Assembly (NCBI GenBank): GCA_001800315.1
Contig: MGVE01000009.1
Span: forward strand, 1 to 64,000
Direction of reading: 5' to 3'
Length of the DNA: 64,000 bases
DNA from: Elusimicrobia bacterium RIFOXYA2_FULL_47_53
Lineage (GTDB): Bacteria > Elusimicrobiota > Endomicrobiia > Endomicrobiales > XYA2-FULL-47-53
Shown: positions 27,803 to 35,957 of the stretch, one piece after another
How the letters are laid out: each line of letters starts with the position of its first letter
Position numbering within the stretch: the stretch's first letter is position 1
The notes under the pieces: model-generated
Databases searched by the model: none
Told to the model about the DNA's origin: nothing
The model's input: the letters and a program-made list of their open reading frames with translations, nothing else
Position numbers and translations under genes: made by a program

Positions 27803-29527
27803 CTATTGCGCGACAGCCAGTATTTCCTCTACGGTAGTAAGTCCCATTGTAACTTTGACAAGGCCGTCTTCAAGCAGAGTCCTCATTCCGTTTTTGCGGG
27901 CAAGTTCTCTCACGGGGCCCGCCGCGATTTCCTTAAGCAGGAGCGCGCGGATCTGGTCGTCCATCACAAGCAGTTCGTGAATGCCGGCACGCCCTTTGTA
28001 CCCGCCGTGGTTGCAGACATCGCAGCCGCGCCCTCTGTAAAATACCGCCTTGGAGGTGTCTATATTATTTTTGTGCAGATAGTCTATGTATTCCTTCTCC
28101 AGTTCAACCTTTTCCTTGCATTCGGGGCATATCCTTCTGACAAGCCTCTGGGCCAGTATGCACTCTATGGACGAGGAAATAAGAAAGCTCGGTATGCCCA
28201 TTTCGTGAAGTCGAGCCACGGCCGAGGGCGCGTCATTCGTATGTATGGTGGAAAACACAAGATGTCCAGTCATGGCGGCTTCCATAGCTATCTGGGCGGT
28301 TTCCTTATCTCTTATTTCTCCGACCATTATAACATCTGGGTCCTGCCTGAGGAAGGAACGCAGGGCCGCGGCAAAATCAAAACCAATTTCCTGCACAACA
28401 TTTACCTGAATAATTCCGGGCAGATTGTATTCCACGGGGTTTTCGGCCGTAAGAATTTTTGTGTCGGGAGAATTGATGGAGTTTAAAGCCGCGTAGAGAG
28501 TCGTGGATTTACCCGAACCGGTCGGGCCGCAGACCAATATCAGACCGTAAGGCTTTGAAAGCGAGGCCCTGAATTTTTCTATCGTATCCGGCAGAAAGCC
28601 CATCTTGTCCATATCCACCCTGACCGAGGCGCGGTCTAACACACGCATCACGCAGGATTCTCCGAAAACCGTGGGAACAATATTTACGCGGAACTCAATG
28701 GGGTTGCCTTTCGCCATTACCTGAATGCGGCCGTCCTGGGGGCGGCGGCGTTCGGTTATATCCATCTGCTCCGTCATGATTTTTAGTTTTGCTATTATGG
28801 CGTTTCTGTACGAGTACGGAACCTGGAACGGGGCCTCTCTGAGCGCTCCGTCCACCCTGTATCTTACCATAAAAGTTTTCTCAAACGGCTCTATGTGAAT
28901 ATCGGAAGCCTTCTGCTGAAGCGCCCCGAGAATTATGGCGTTTACAAGCCTTTCAACTTCGGGAGCCGAGGCGTCAACTTCAGTAACTTCAACTTTCTGA
29001 TCTTCTTTCTCGGCAAGCTTAATGTCATCGCTTGATTCTTCTTTCAGGGTTCCTATTATCTGGTCAAGCTTAACCGCTCCTGCAAGGCCGTAGGCCTTAT
29101 CCAGGACTTTACTAATGTCTTCAGGCAGAGCAAGGTAAGGCTGAACCTCAAAATTAGTACGCAGCTGTATGTCTTCAATTACAAAAAAATCTTTGGGATC
29201 CGACATGGCCACAAAGAGGATATTATCTTCTTTGACAAAAGGGACGGCCCTGTGCCTTCTGGCGGCAGCCTCCGGTATTACTTTTACGGTCTCGGGGTCT
29301 ATCTCAATCTCGTCAAGGTTCACGGCTTTCACGCCCCATTCCTGGGAAAGCGTGCGCAAGAGGTCCACGCGGCTCATCAAATTGATGCGGACCACGACCG
29401 ACTGCAGGGGTTCGTTTGTTTTTTTGGATTCTTCTGCTGCCAGGTTTAATTGTTCTTCGGTGAGAATTTTATTGTCAAAGAGTATTTCTTTGACTGTTTT
29501 TCTGCGGACAGCACTTTTTGAGCTCAT
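27803..29527 (-). CDS. Type IV pilus / type II secretion assembly ATPase (PilB/GspE)
   Basis: Hexameric ATPase powering pilus or pseudopilus assembly. The start chosen is the ATG at 29527 (MSSKSAVRRK); a longer open frame reads into upstream non-coding DNA. The 574-residue protein has an N-terminal MshEN-like domain (about 10-150), a Walker A motif GPTGSGKSTTL (about 330), AENPVEY, the Walker B segment MVGEIRDKETA, the His box TIHTNDAPSA and a CPEC...CDVC zinc element near the end. MshEN domains in relatives bind cyclic di-GMP. No other pilus gene is in the window, so PilB and GspE cannot be separated. Confidence 0.94.
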   Translation of the reverse strand: MSSKSAVRRKTVKEILFDNKILTEEQLNLAAEESKKTNEPLQSVVVRINLMSRVDLLRTLSQEWGVKAVNLDEIEIDPETVKVIPEAAARRHRAVPFVKEDNILFVAMSDPKDFFVIEDIQLRTNFEVQPYLALPEDISKVLDKAYGLAGAVKLDQIIGTLKEESSDDIKLAEKEDQKVEVTEVDASAPEVERLVNAIILGALQQKASDIHIEPFEKTFMVRYRVDGALREAPFQVPYSYRNAIIAKLKIMTEQMDITERRRPQDGRIQVMAKGNPIEFRVNIVPTVFGESCVMRVLDRASVRVDMDKMGFLPDTIEKFRASLSKPYGLILVCGPTGSGKSTTLYAALNSINSPDTKILTAENPVEYNLPGIIQVNVVQEIGFDFAAALRSFLRQDPDVIMVGEIRDKETAQIAMEAAMTGHLVFSTIHTNDAPSAVARLHEMGIPSFLISSSIECILAQRLVRRICPECKEKVELEKEYIDYLHKNNIDTSKAVFYRGRGCDVCNHGGYKGRAGIHELLVMDDQIRALLLKEIAAGPVRELARKNGMRTLLEDGLVKVTMGLTTVEEILAVAQ

Positions 29528-29682
29528 AAGATACCCATCCCTAGGATAGATGCTGTTTAATAAACTCTTGACGGAAGCCCGGCCTCGGGCCTCAACATGG
29601 ATTATATATGAATTTGCCGCAAAAATCAACAAAAATATTGCTTAATTTTTGCCAACAAATAAGGAGCGAGTGGGTAAGCCGG

Positions 29683-30906
29683 TCAGTAGCTGTAGTTAAA
29701 GCTTATGCCGAAGGAATGTCCGTCGTAGTTGTAAGGCAGGTATTTTTCAAATTTCATGTTTGAAGTCTGGGACTGATAGCCGTAGTAGAATACCGTTCTT
29801 GTCACTTCATTGGGCTTTAAGGTAAAACCGGTGGAAACGATCATAAGGCTGTTGCCCTGAGTGCCGTCAACAAAATTGTTTTCCATGTCTCTGGGCGGAC
29901 GGGCGGAGTAGAATCTCCAGTCCCATTCAGTATTAAAGAAATATTCCCATCTGGATCCGAGCATTACTGAAACCGGTATTACTATGCTCAACTCCTGGTA
30001 ATCGTAGTATTTGCCGATATACTTCACCGGAACCGTTGATGTAGCCACCGTGAAATGCTGGTAATTCTGGTTTGATGTCTTTATTTTGTAGCCCAAAGAC
30101 GGGGTCAGTACCAGCAGGTCCCATAATTTGCGCGTATAATCCGCTGAAAAAGCTATCGTCATATCTTTCTGCAGTTCGGCCGAATAATAGGTTCCGTCGG
30201 CTTGAATTGAATCTGTAATAACCTTCTGTTTCTGGTAATTGAGCATTGAAACATCAAGCCCGCCGTTAATATCCTTGTATGTGGCCTTCAGCCCCGCCTG
30301 AATAATGCCATGGTTCTGCTTGCCGGTAGAGGCCTCGGCGTCCTCGCCTCCCGTCTGAAATTCGGAGAGAAGGTCGGTATAGTTCGGGAATGAAAGAAAA
30401 TGATACTGCAACTGAGCCGTGGCTTTTAAATCGGCGTTTATTTTCCTTTCCAGGCCAAGAGATCCCCCGGCGCGGTTGAAATCGTAAAGGCCGCTGCCCC
30501 ACACCTCGTTTGTGCCGGTTCTTTTATACTCCGTCATGTAGTCAAACTGTGTTTTAAGCGTATACTCCGGCATGAAATTATAGTGGTGGCGCAAAACCAT
30601 TATGTGATCCATGGCCCGGTCGGAGAATTTCTCCCCTTCCTGCTTGCGAAACCCGGGACCCGTATACTTTAATTCATAAAATCCTATTATCCGGTGTTTT
30701 TCGCTCGGCTGGACTATCAGTCCGAGATCGTTGACGAGATTTGCCGAAAACATCCAGTTGCCCTTATTGGGAACCGTTATGCCTTCGGTAAATGAAAGCG
30801 AGTAATAGGGGGCTATCTTCAGATCGGCCGCGACGGCGGAGGCGGACGCGAAAATAACCGCGGAAAGAAGTGATAATTTAATCAGCGTTCTCATAGTTTT
30901 TTTCAT
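29683..30906 (-). CDS. Predicted outer-membrane beta-barrel protein
   Basis: A 407-residue exported protein of no recognised family. It has a signal peptide (about 1-27, ending SASAVAA) and then dense alternating hydrophobic/polar strands rich in Tyr, Phe and Trp, ending FGISFNYSY. This is the composition of an outer-membrane barrel of perhaps 14-18 strands. It starts two bases after the stop of the gene at 30909, so the two are one transcript and probably work together. Confidence 0.65.
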   Translation of the reverse strand: MKKTMRTLIKLSLLSAVIFASASAVAADLKIAPYYSLSFTEGITVPNKGNWMFSANLVNDLGLIVQPSEKHRIIGFYELKYTGPGFRKQEGEKFSDRAMDHIMVLRHHYNFMPEYTLKTQFDYMTEYKRTGTNEVWGSGLYDFNRAGGSLGLERKINADLKATAQLQYHFLSFPNYTDLLSEFQTGGEDAEASTGKQNHGIIQAGLKATYKDINGGLDVSMLNYQKQKVITDSIQADGTYYSAELQKDMTIAFSADYTRKLWDLLVLTPSLGYKIKTSNQNYQHFTVATSTVPVKYIGKYYDYQELSIVIPVSVMLGSRWEYFFNTEWDWRFYSARPPRDMENNFVDGTQGNSLMIVSTGFTLKPNEVTRTVFYYGYQSQTSNMKFEKYLPYNYDGHSFGISFNYSY

Positions 30907-30908
30907 GA

Positions 30909-31655
30909 TCAGAAGTACCAGTGCCAGGCCAGGAACGGATGGAAGACAAACAGTCCTTCAGGGAAAATATCCATGCCGAGTTCCAGGTGTTTGTGAGACA
31001 TCATTATTCTTGACACTATTTTTTTGTACTTAAACCCGTAAGCCGCCTGAGCCACAACGAAGGAATCTTTTCCCACCTCATGGCTGATACCGGTAAAAAA
31101 GAAGGTGTCGGCCACCTGGAAGCCCAAGGATGACATCTGGAAGGCTCCCATGACAACCGGGGTTGAAAGCTGGACATTCATGCTTATGGCGGAATACTTG
31201 CCTCCGCCGAAAATCTTAGTTTTCTCTGTCGCGGCCCTGCTTATTATAAGCCCCACCGAATAATCGTTAAAAACCGGCTTAACGCTATTCCCGTCGTCAG
31301 AAGAAGGAATCGCCCTTAAGGCCAGCATATCTCCGTACATGCCCGAGATGTCCACCTGGGGTATATTCCCGTCAGCGTTAAGAAGTTTAACTTTTAAATT
31401 GAGGCTTCCCCAGGTCAGGGGAAAGAATGTCGGAAAGAAATTGAAACGAATCGCCCCGCGGCGTTTGGTGGGAACCGGAGAAAAATCCTCGTTGTCCGAG
31501 TGCAGGTTGAAGAAAAAGTCTCCCGGGTCGTCCAAAAATTTTAAACCGAGGTCTATCACTTCCTGAGGGACACCGGCGCCTGAATCAGCGGCGCGGGCCG
31601 GAGACAGAAAGGAAGCCGATATAAGAATAGAGAGCAGCAACGCCGTCTTTTTCAT
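30909..31655 (-). CDS. Exported protein of unknown function, barrel-like
   Basis: The 248-residue product has a signal peptide (MKKTALLLSILISASFLSPARA) and a strand-rich body with a DDPGDFFFNLHSDNEDFSPVP segment near the mature start and an aromatic C-terminus ending HWYF. No known domain is recognised. Two in-frame ATGs are close (31661 and 31655); a consensus promoter places the transcription start at about 31656, which leaves only the second inside the mRNA, as a nearly leaderless start. It is translated just ahead of the beta-barrel gene at 29683. Confidence 0.6.
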   Translation of the reverse strand: MKKTALLLSILISASFLSPARAADSGAGVPQEVIDLGLKFLDDPGDFFFNLHSDNEDFSPVPTKRRGAIRFNFFPTFFPLTWGSLNLKVKLLNADGNIPQVDISGMYGDMLALRAIPSSDDGNSVKPVFNDYSVGLIISRAATEKTKIFGGGKYSAISMNVQLSTPVVMGAFQMSSLGFQVADTFFFTGISHEVGKDSFVVAQAAYGFKYKKIVSRIMMSHKHLELGMDIFPEGLFVFHPFLAWHWYF

Positions 31656-31662
31656 TGTCATT

Positions 31663-31691
31663 ATTCTACCAAAGGAAAATGTGCGTGTCAA
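31663..31691 (-). promoter_or_regulatory. Consensus promoter, probably giving a leaderless mRNA
   Basis: On the minus strand, TTGACA (31686-31691), a 17-base spacer and TAGAAT (31663-31668). The expected start of transcription is at or next to the ATG at 31655. Confidence 0.78.
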
Positions 31692-31734
31692 CCGACTTTT
31701 CAATCCTCAGCTGCTTCACGGGGTTTGACGGTTA

Positions 31735-31918
31735 AGACCTCACCGGATATGAAAGTCACCCTGAACGAAGTGAAGGGTCTCGTTTTTCATCCAACGACGA
31801 GATTGCTTCTCTCCCTGCGGGAGATCGCAAGGACGGCGTTTGTGGATTCCGGACAGAACACTTCCGGAATGACGGCCTGTCCGAGATGGTGAGGCGCATC
31901 CTTAACGGAGGATTAGGA
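31735..31918. repeat. Dispersed repeat modules
   Basis: Contains the GTCACCCTGAACGAAGTGAA module (also near 51716 and, reversed, near 57880), the GAGATTGCTTCTCTCCCTGC module, the palindrome TTCCGGACAG...TTCCGGAATGAC at 31843-31873, and a GTCCGAGATGGTGAGGCG tail found reversed near 57348. No gene is seen. Confidence 0.75.
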
Positions 31919-32374
31919 TCAATCCTTGTAAATCAACTTATTTATTATGCCGGCCAGAGGCACAAGCAGATAATCCGTCTGCCTGACAGAAATCCTTCTA
32001 CCGTCGGGTTTAGACATAATTTCAAGCGCCTCCCTGGTGATGCGCAGAAGCGGAAGCACTATCTCATGAAGCATAAGATATAATATCGTGACGCTCAGCG
32101 ACAGCATTATAACTATGTTTACCGCGGCTATAACGGCATAGGTGGAAATAAAACGGGAAACATCGCTGGATACGCCGGCGGGATTTAAACCGTAATTCCC
32201 GAAACTGGCCTTTGTCATCAGGAACTTAATACCAAGAAGCAGGACCGCCGAGCTCAACAGTATCGCGGCGCTTATCGGCACAAGGGCCTTCACGAAAAGG
32301 CTGCGCAGAACTTTCTTGTCGCTCTCGGTTAGAGCTCTTTTTTTTCTTTTTTCCACGGTGTTTCTGTGGTTCAT
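31919..32374 (-). CDS. Two-helix membrane protein with HAMP-like segment
   Basis: A 151-residue protein with a basic N-terminus, a first membrane helix near 29-52, a short periplasmic loop and a second helix near 80-106. The tail has a HAMP-like pattern (LPLLRITREALEIMSKPDGR... then LVPLAGIINKLI). HAMP modules normally pass signals to a kinase, cyclase or chemotaxis output, but none follows here and the protein simply ends. It may be a stand-alone partner of the exported FecR/lipoprotein set upstream. Function unknown. Confidence 0.65.
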   Translation of the reverse strand: MNHRNTVEKRKKRALTESDKKVLRSLFVKALVPISAAILLSSAVLLLGIKFLMTKASFGNYGLNPAGVSSDVSRFISTYAVIAAVNIVIMLSLSVTILYLMLHEIVLPLLRITREALEIMSKPDGRRISVRQTDYLLVPLAGIINKLIYKD

Positions 32375-32408
32375 TAGTGGCCTATCCTTATAAAACGGGT
32401 TGCTAAAC

Positions 32409-33263
32409 TTAAATATTGACCAGATAAGTCAGGCCCGCGATAATTCTGTAGTCATAGGAGCGGAACTTCTCTTCACCCAGAGAAAGCCCGAATCCGAATT
32501 TAGTTTTAAGGCTTCCCCTGTTGTACCTGGCCCCTAAATCTAATTCCATCCTTGAACCCGAAGAACCGCTCTGAGCGGTTCCCGCAATGGAGGACTGCCC
32601 TATACTTGAATATAAAAACTCAGCCAGCAGGCTGACGCTTTCTATTTTTTTGCAGGCAAATTCAGCTCCAATGCCCAGGGAAAGCACATCGCCCGGGTTT
32701 AACTTAACCTGCGAGGAGTCATCCGTGTATTCGGCCGTCAAATCGTATGAAAGGTTGGCATTTACGACGGCCGCCCCGAGATCTCTGCTTAAGGCCATCA
32801 ACGGCGTTATATCATAACCCGCCCGGTATTTTTTCTCGCCGAACGGCAAAGCCAGGCTCAGGCCCGCGCCGAATTTATAATCGCCGTCCAGCAGGCTGAT
32901 TTTGCCGCCAATTACCTGGTCGGCCAGGTATGCTTTTGAATCGGTGGACGAGGAGCCGCCGGCTTCGCTTTTTGTCGCGGCCGAAACATAGGGCATCTGA
33001 AGAAATGCCTCAATTCTGTCGGTTACTCCGTACCTGCAGAAAAGCGGAGCGGACAACGAGGAGCTCGTGAGTTTGCTTAACTCGTTTCCGGCATCATCAA
33101 CAAAAATCGTATAGTCATGTCTGTAATTAATGTCCGTGAGTCCCAATTCAATGACATTGGCTCCTATCGTACTGCCGGCCTTTTCTAAAACCAGCGGCTC
33201 TGCCGATATAAACGAAGCTGCGCCGGATAAGAGAACTGCTGTTAACGCTAAAAATTTCTTCAT
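32409..33263 (-). CDS. Predicted outer-membrane beta-barrel protein
   Basis: A 284-residue exported protein with signal peptide (about 1-21) and a strand-rich body. Motifs such as CRYGVTDRIEAFLQMPYV and GLSLALPFGEKKY resemble outer-membrane porin-like proteins of the transporter/phenol-degradation type, but the match is at pattern level only. It starts 17 bases after the lipoprotein gene at 33281, behind AGGAGC, and is likely co-transcribed with it. Confidence 0.62.
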   Translation of the reverse strand: MKKFLALTAVLLSGAASFISAEPLVLEKAGSTIGANVIELGLTDINYRHDYTIFVDDAGNELSKLTSSSLSAPLFCRYGVTDRIEAFLQMPYVSAATKSEAGGSSSTDSKAYLADQVIGGKISLLDGDYKFGAGLSLALPFGEKKYRAGYDITPLMALSRDLGAAVVNANLSYDLTAEYTDDSSQVKLNPGDVLSLGIGAEFACKKIESVSLLAEFLYSSIGQSSIAGTAQSGSSGSRMELDLGARYNRGSLKTKFGFGLSLGEEKFRSYDYRIIAGLTYLVNI

Positions 33264-33280
33264 GCGATTATGCTCCTGAA

Positions 33281-34111
33281 TTACTGTATCTCATGCCGCT
33301 CGCCTGCCGCGTCAAGATAATAACCCGTATAGTTGCCGACGGAAGCGTTAAATGTAAGGTAAACTCTCGCCACGATCTGGCTCTGGTAGAGAATGTCGCC
33401 TTCGTGTTTATAAACGCCGCTCGCGTCCTTTGTGTAAGTAAATGTTCCTGAGTAGCCGCCTCCGGTGGAAACGAGCGAAGAGGTGCCCGATTTCGGAATT
33501 CCTATTTGTTGTCCGGCTATGATTGTCTGATCCATGGTAATGCCGGCGAGAGTCTCGGTAAACGATCCGCCCACAGGATCGGCAGAGGTTATGGTGCCAG
33601 ACATCGTCTCGGCGCCCGCGGCGTCGCGGACAACATCAAACTCGCCGGACCAGCCGCCGTAAGTATAAGTTGTTGATATCCTGACCCTTATTCTTCTTAT
33701 AGCCGTGCCCATAAATATCTGGGAGTCGGAAAGAACGCTGCCCGCGGCGTCCATAAGCTGAATTTTAATGGTTGATGTCACGCCGGTGTACTCTCTCCAG
33801 CCGTCGCCGTCGGTGTCGGCCGGCAATCCGCCCGCGGGGACTCTTGAAATGGATTCCAAAACGGGGGCAGGTATTCCTATCCCGCTTCCCATGGCGCCCG
33901 CCGCCGGGGCTATATTAGCCGACTGCAGCACAAAGGCCGCGGATTGAGCGGCTGCCGTGCTGCTGTCGCCGCTGGTTGTGGCCGCGCCCGCCGATGATCC
34001 CGAAACCACGCTCGTGCCGACAAGCTTTTCCTTCGTCTTATTGTCACCGCAGGAAACCACCGCGAAAAGAAGCGGGAGAAGCGCAATGAGTGCCCGGTAT
34101 TTTTGAAACAT
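33281..34111 (-). CDS. Predicted lipoprotein
   Basis: The ATG at 34111, behind AGGAGG, begins a lipoprotein signal with lipobox VVSC (MFQKYRALIALLPLLFAVVSC). The 276-residue product has a Ser/Thr/Ala/Gly-rich linker (about 25-70), a DTDGDGWREYTG calcium-loop-like motif near 110 and a strand-rich domain with Thr/Gly-rich repeats. No known family is recognised. It sits between a FecR-domain gene and a barrel gene, suggesting an envelope complex. Modification would need Lgt and LspA, both encoded in this window. Confidence 0.68.
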   Translation of the reverse strand: MFQKYRALIALLPLLFAVVSCGDNKTKEKLVGTSVVSGSSAGAATTSGDSSTAAAQSAAFVLQSANIAPAAGAMGSGIGIPAPVLESISRVPAGGLPADTDGDGWREYTGVTSTIKIQLMDAAGSVLSDSQIFMGTAIRRIRVRISTTYTYGGWSGEFDVVRDAAGAETMSGTITSADPVGGSFTETLAGITMDQTIIAGQQIGIPKSGTSSLVSTGGGYSGTFTYTKDASGVYKHEGDILYQSQIVARVYLTFNASVGNYTGYYLDAAGERHEIQ

Positions 34112-34141
34112 TATTTTTCCTCCTGCTGCCGTAACATGCAA

Positions 34142-34186
34142 AACAAAAACCAAACCGCTTTAACGGAATTTCTTAAGCGTTTTGGT
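34142..34186 (-). terminator. Terminator-like hairpin after the FecR gene
   Basis: On the minus strand CCAAAACGCTT pairs with AAGCGGTTTGG, followed by TTTTTGTTTT. It lies in the 95-base gap before the lipoprotein gene. With no clear promoter after it, partial read-through may set the expression of the downstream genes. Confidence 0.75.
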
Positions 34187-34206
34187 TGTTGTCATATGGT
34201 ATTCAT

Positions 34207-35823
34207 TTAATTGTTAACATTATCCGCTGTATCGTTGTTTGAGTTGTCGTCCGATGAAGAGCTGCTGCCGAACTCTCCCATCTGGGTGGCCAGCTTTTGG
34301 GCGACGGCCAGAGCGAGATCCGGAGTAACTACAAGGTCAAGGTTGCCCTTTGCGAGGAAATCAGAACCGTCAAGTTTCCTGCAAAATGTTATCTCTTCGG
34401 CCGCGACCTGCTTCATTATGGTGAAGGGATTGTCTGACGAGGAAAGGAAGCCGCCGAGCGTCAGGATTCCGCCGTTATTGTTTATCGCGTAGGCCTCGGT
34501 GTAAAGCCTTACAAAATTCGTGCTCCCGTCCTTGGTAATTTTCAACTGGGGTGATATGGCCCAGACCCACATCTCGTCTTTATCGTTTCCGTCGCCGTCG
34601 GATCCTTCCTTAAACAGCGCGTTCGCGTCCTCCTGGGCGTCGTAAGCGGCATCAACCTTCCAGCCGTTAATATAGGTATTCATGACAAGCCCGTCTTCTT
34701 CAAGCGCTTTGCCATCCTCTTTAAGGCTGCCCTTTGGTTTCCAGTCTCCGGTAACCTTAAACTCGTCTTCCTGATTGGTCATTCTTACCTCAACCATCTG
34801 AGGGTGAAGGTCTTTGTCCTTTGAGGCAATAAAACCAGGCCACTCCGTTATCTGCTCGGGAAGGGCCATATTCATTTTAATCTTTATATCCAGAATATCC
34901 AGGCGCGCCGTGTTGGGAACCGCAAAACCCCAGCCCTGCCTGTTTGAATATACATAATCGCTTCTCTTTGTCAGGTTTAATATCTGAATCGTGCTGTTGT
35001 CCGGCCTTAAAAGGTGCTGTTCAACCCTGACAATGTTCCCGTGCACATCGCGCAGAGTCCTGCCGGAAGAGATATCGGATTCTTTTATTTCATTTGTTAT
35101 TTCCCTTGTCACTTCTATGTCGGAACGCATATCGCCGACTATATCGCGCAGCTCCATGCGCAAATCGTTGAGTTCATCTTTTAAATTTTCTTTCTTCGCC
35201 TCTTTTTCTTTGTCCTTTTCCTGCCCCTGGTTTTCCGTGCCGTTGTCTTCCGCCCCTTCGTAACCCTGCCACTCCTGCTCTTCGGCGGCAACTTCTTCGG
35301 CGGTCATGGCCCTGGGCTCGGAGGGTTTGCCTGTGTCATCGGCACTGCTTAACTGCCCCTGGACTACATCAAGATTATTGCTAAAATTAAGGTCGCTGAA
35401 ATTAACCTTGCCCTCTATAACGGCAAGAATACCTTCCCATGAAATTATGAACTCCGTTCCGCGCACCGAACAGACCGCCACCGGCGTCTTGACCTGGAAT
35501 TTTTTGCCGGCAAGAAGTTTTACTCTGGCTCTTATCTTTCCCGCCAGCATGCTCAGGACGCTGCCGTCGCTGCCGGTAGAAATCTCCATCTCTGTGTTCT
35601 GCCTGACCCATACTCTCGTGTGTTCGTCCACTCTGAGTATGGCCTTGCTGTCCTGCATCGTCTTGATTTTATCTTTTTCCGATAAAAGCATGCCCTGTTT
35701 CGCTTCAGACCATTTCTGGTCGTGAAAAACGGCGGCAGAGCCCGAAAGGTACGAAAGCTTGACCTCCGAGAACGCCATGACCGGCAAAAGCAGCGCCGCA
35801 ACTGTTATAAGTATTTTTTTCAT
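34207..35823 (-). CDS. FecR-domain exported protein
   Basis: The 538-residue protein has a signal peptide (about 1-19), a FecR domain (about 25-150, with VRQNTEMEI and the signature KTPVAVCSVRGTEFII), a Lys/Glu-rich coiled coil (about 190-250) and a strand-rich C-terminal region. In TonB systems FecR relays signals to a sigma factor, but here there is no N-terminal cytoplasmic part, sigma factor or TonB receptor. The form is that of the secreted FecR-domain proteins common in uncultured diderms. A perfect consensus promoter precedes it. Confidence 0.82.
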   Translation of the reverse strand: MKKILITVAALLLPVMAFSEVKLSYLSGSAAVFHDQKWSEAKQGMLLSEKDKIKTMQDSKAILRVDEHTRVWVRQNTEMEISTGSDGSVLSMLAGKIRARVKLLAGKKFQVKTPVAVCSVRGTEFIISWEGILAVIEGKVNFSDLNFSNNLDVVQGQLSSADDTGKPSEPRAMTAEEVAAEEQEWQGYEGAEDNGTENQGQEKDKEKEAKKENLKDELNDLRMELRDIVGDMRSDIEVTREITNEIKESDISSGRTLRDVHGNIVRVEQHLLRPDNSTIQILNLTKRSDYVYSNRQGWGFAVPNTARLDILDIKIKMNMALPEQITEWPGFIASKDKDLHPQMVEVRMTNQEDEFKVTGDWKPKGSLKEDGKALEEDGLVMNTYINGWKVDAAYDAQEDANALFKEGSDGDGNDKDEMWVWAISPQLKITKDGSTNFVRLYTEAYAINNNGGILTLGGFLSSSDNPFTIMKQVAAEEITFCRKLDGSDFLAKGNLDLVVTPDLALAVAQKLATQMGEFGSSSSSDDNSNNDTADNVNN

Positions 35824-35861
35824 ATTATTCCTCCGCCTGCTAAGTCTCTTTCCTCAGCCAA

Positions 35862-35890
35862 ATTATAATATATAGGTATAGAGGTGTCAA
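35862..35890 (-). promoter_or_regulatory. Perfect consensus promoter for the FecR gene
   Basis: On the minus strand, TTGACA (35885-35890), a 17-base spacer and TATAAT (35862-35867). A leader of about 33 bases with a GGAGG site follows, then the ATG at 35823. This predicts strong basal expression. Confidence 0.88.
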
Positions 35891-35919
35891 TAACCCGCTG
35901 ATGTGCTTTTTGACACAGC

Positions 35920-35955
35920 AAAAACGAACAACCCGCCCGGGAGGTTTCCCGCGCG
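35920..35955 (-). terminator. Intrinsic terminator of the MalK-type gene
   Basis: Directly after the stop at 35958, on the minus strand, a GC-rich hairpin (CGCGGGA-AACC-TCCCGGG) is followed by TTGTTCGTTTTT. It isolates the ATPase gene from the FecR gene. Confidence 0.72.
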
Positions 35956-35957
35956 CC

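Noticed and set aside
34207-35823. FecR-type anti-sigma regulator of iron uptake
   Set aside because: The protein has a cleavable signal peptide instead of a cytoplasmic N-terminus and no sigma factor or TonB receptor is adjacent.
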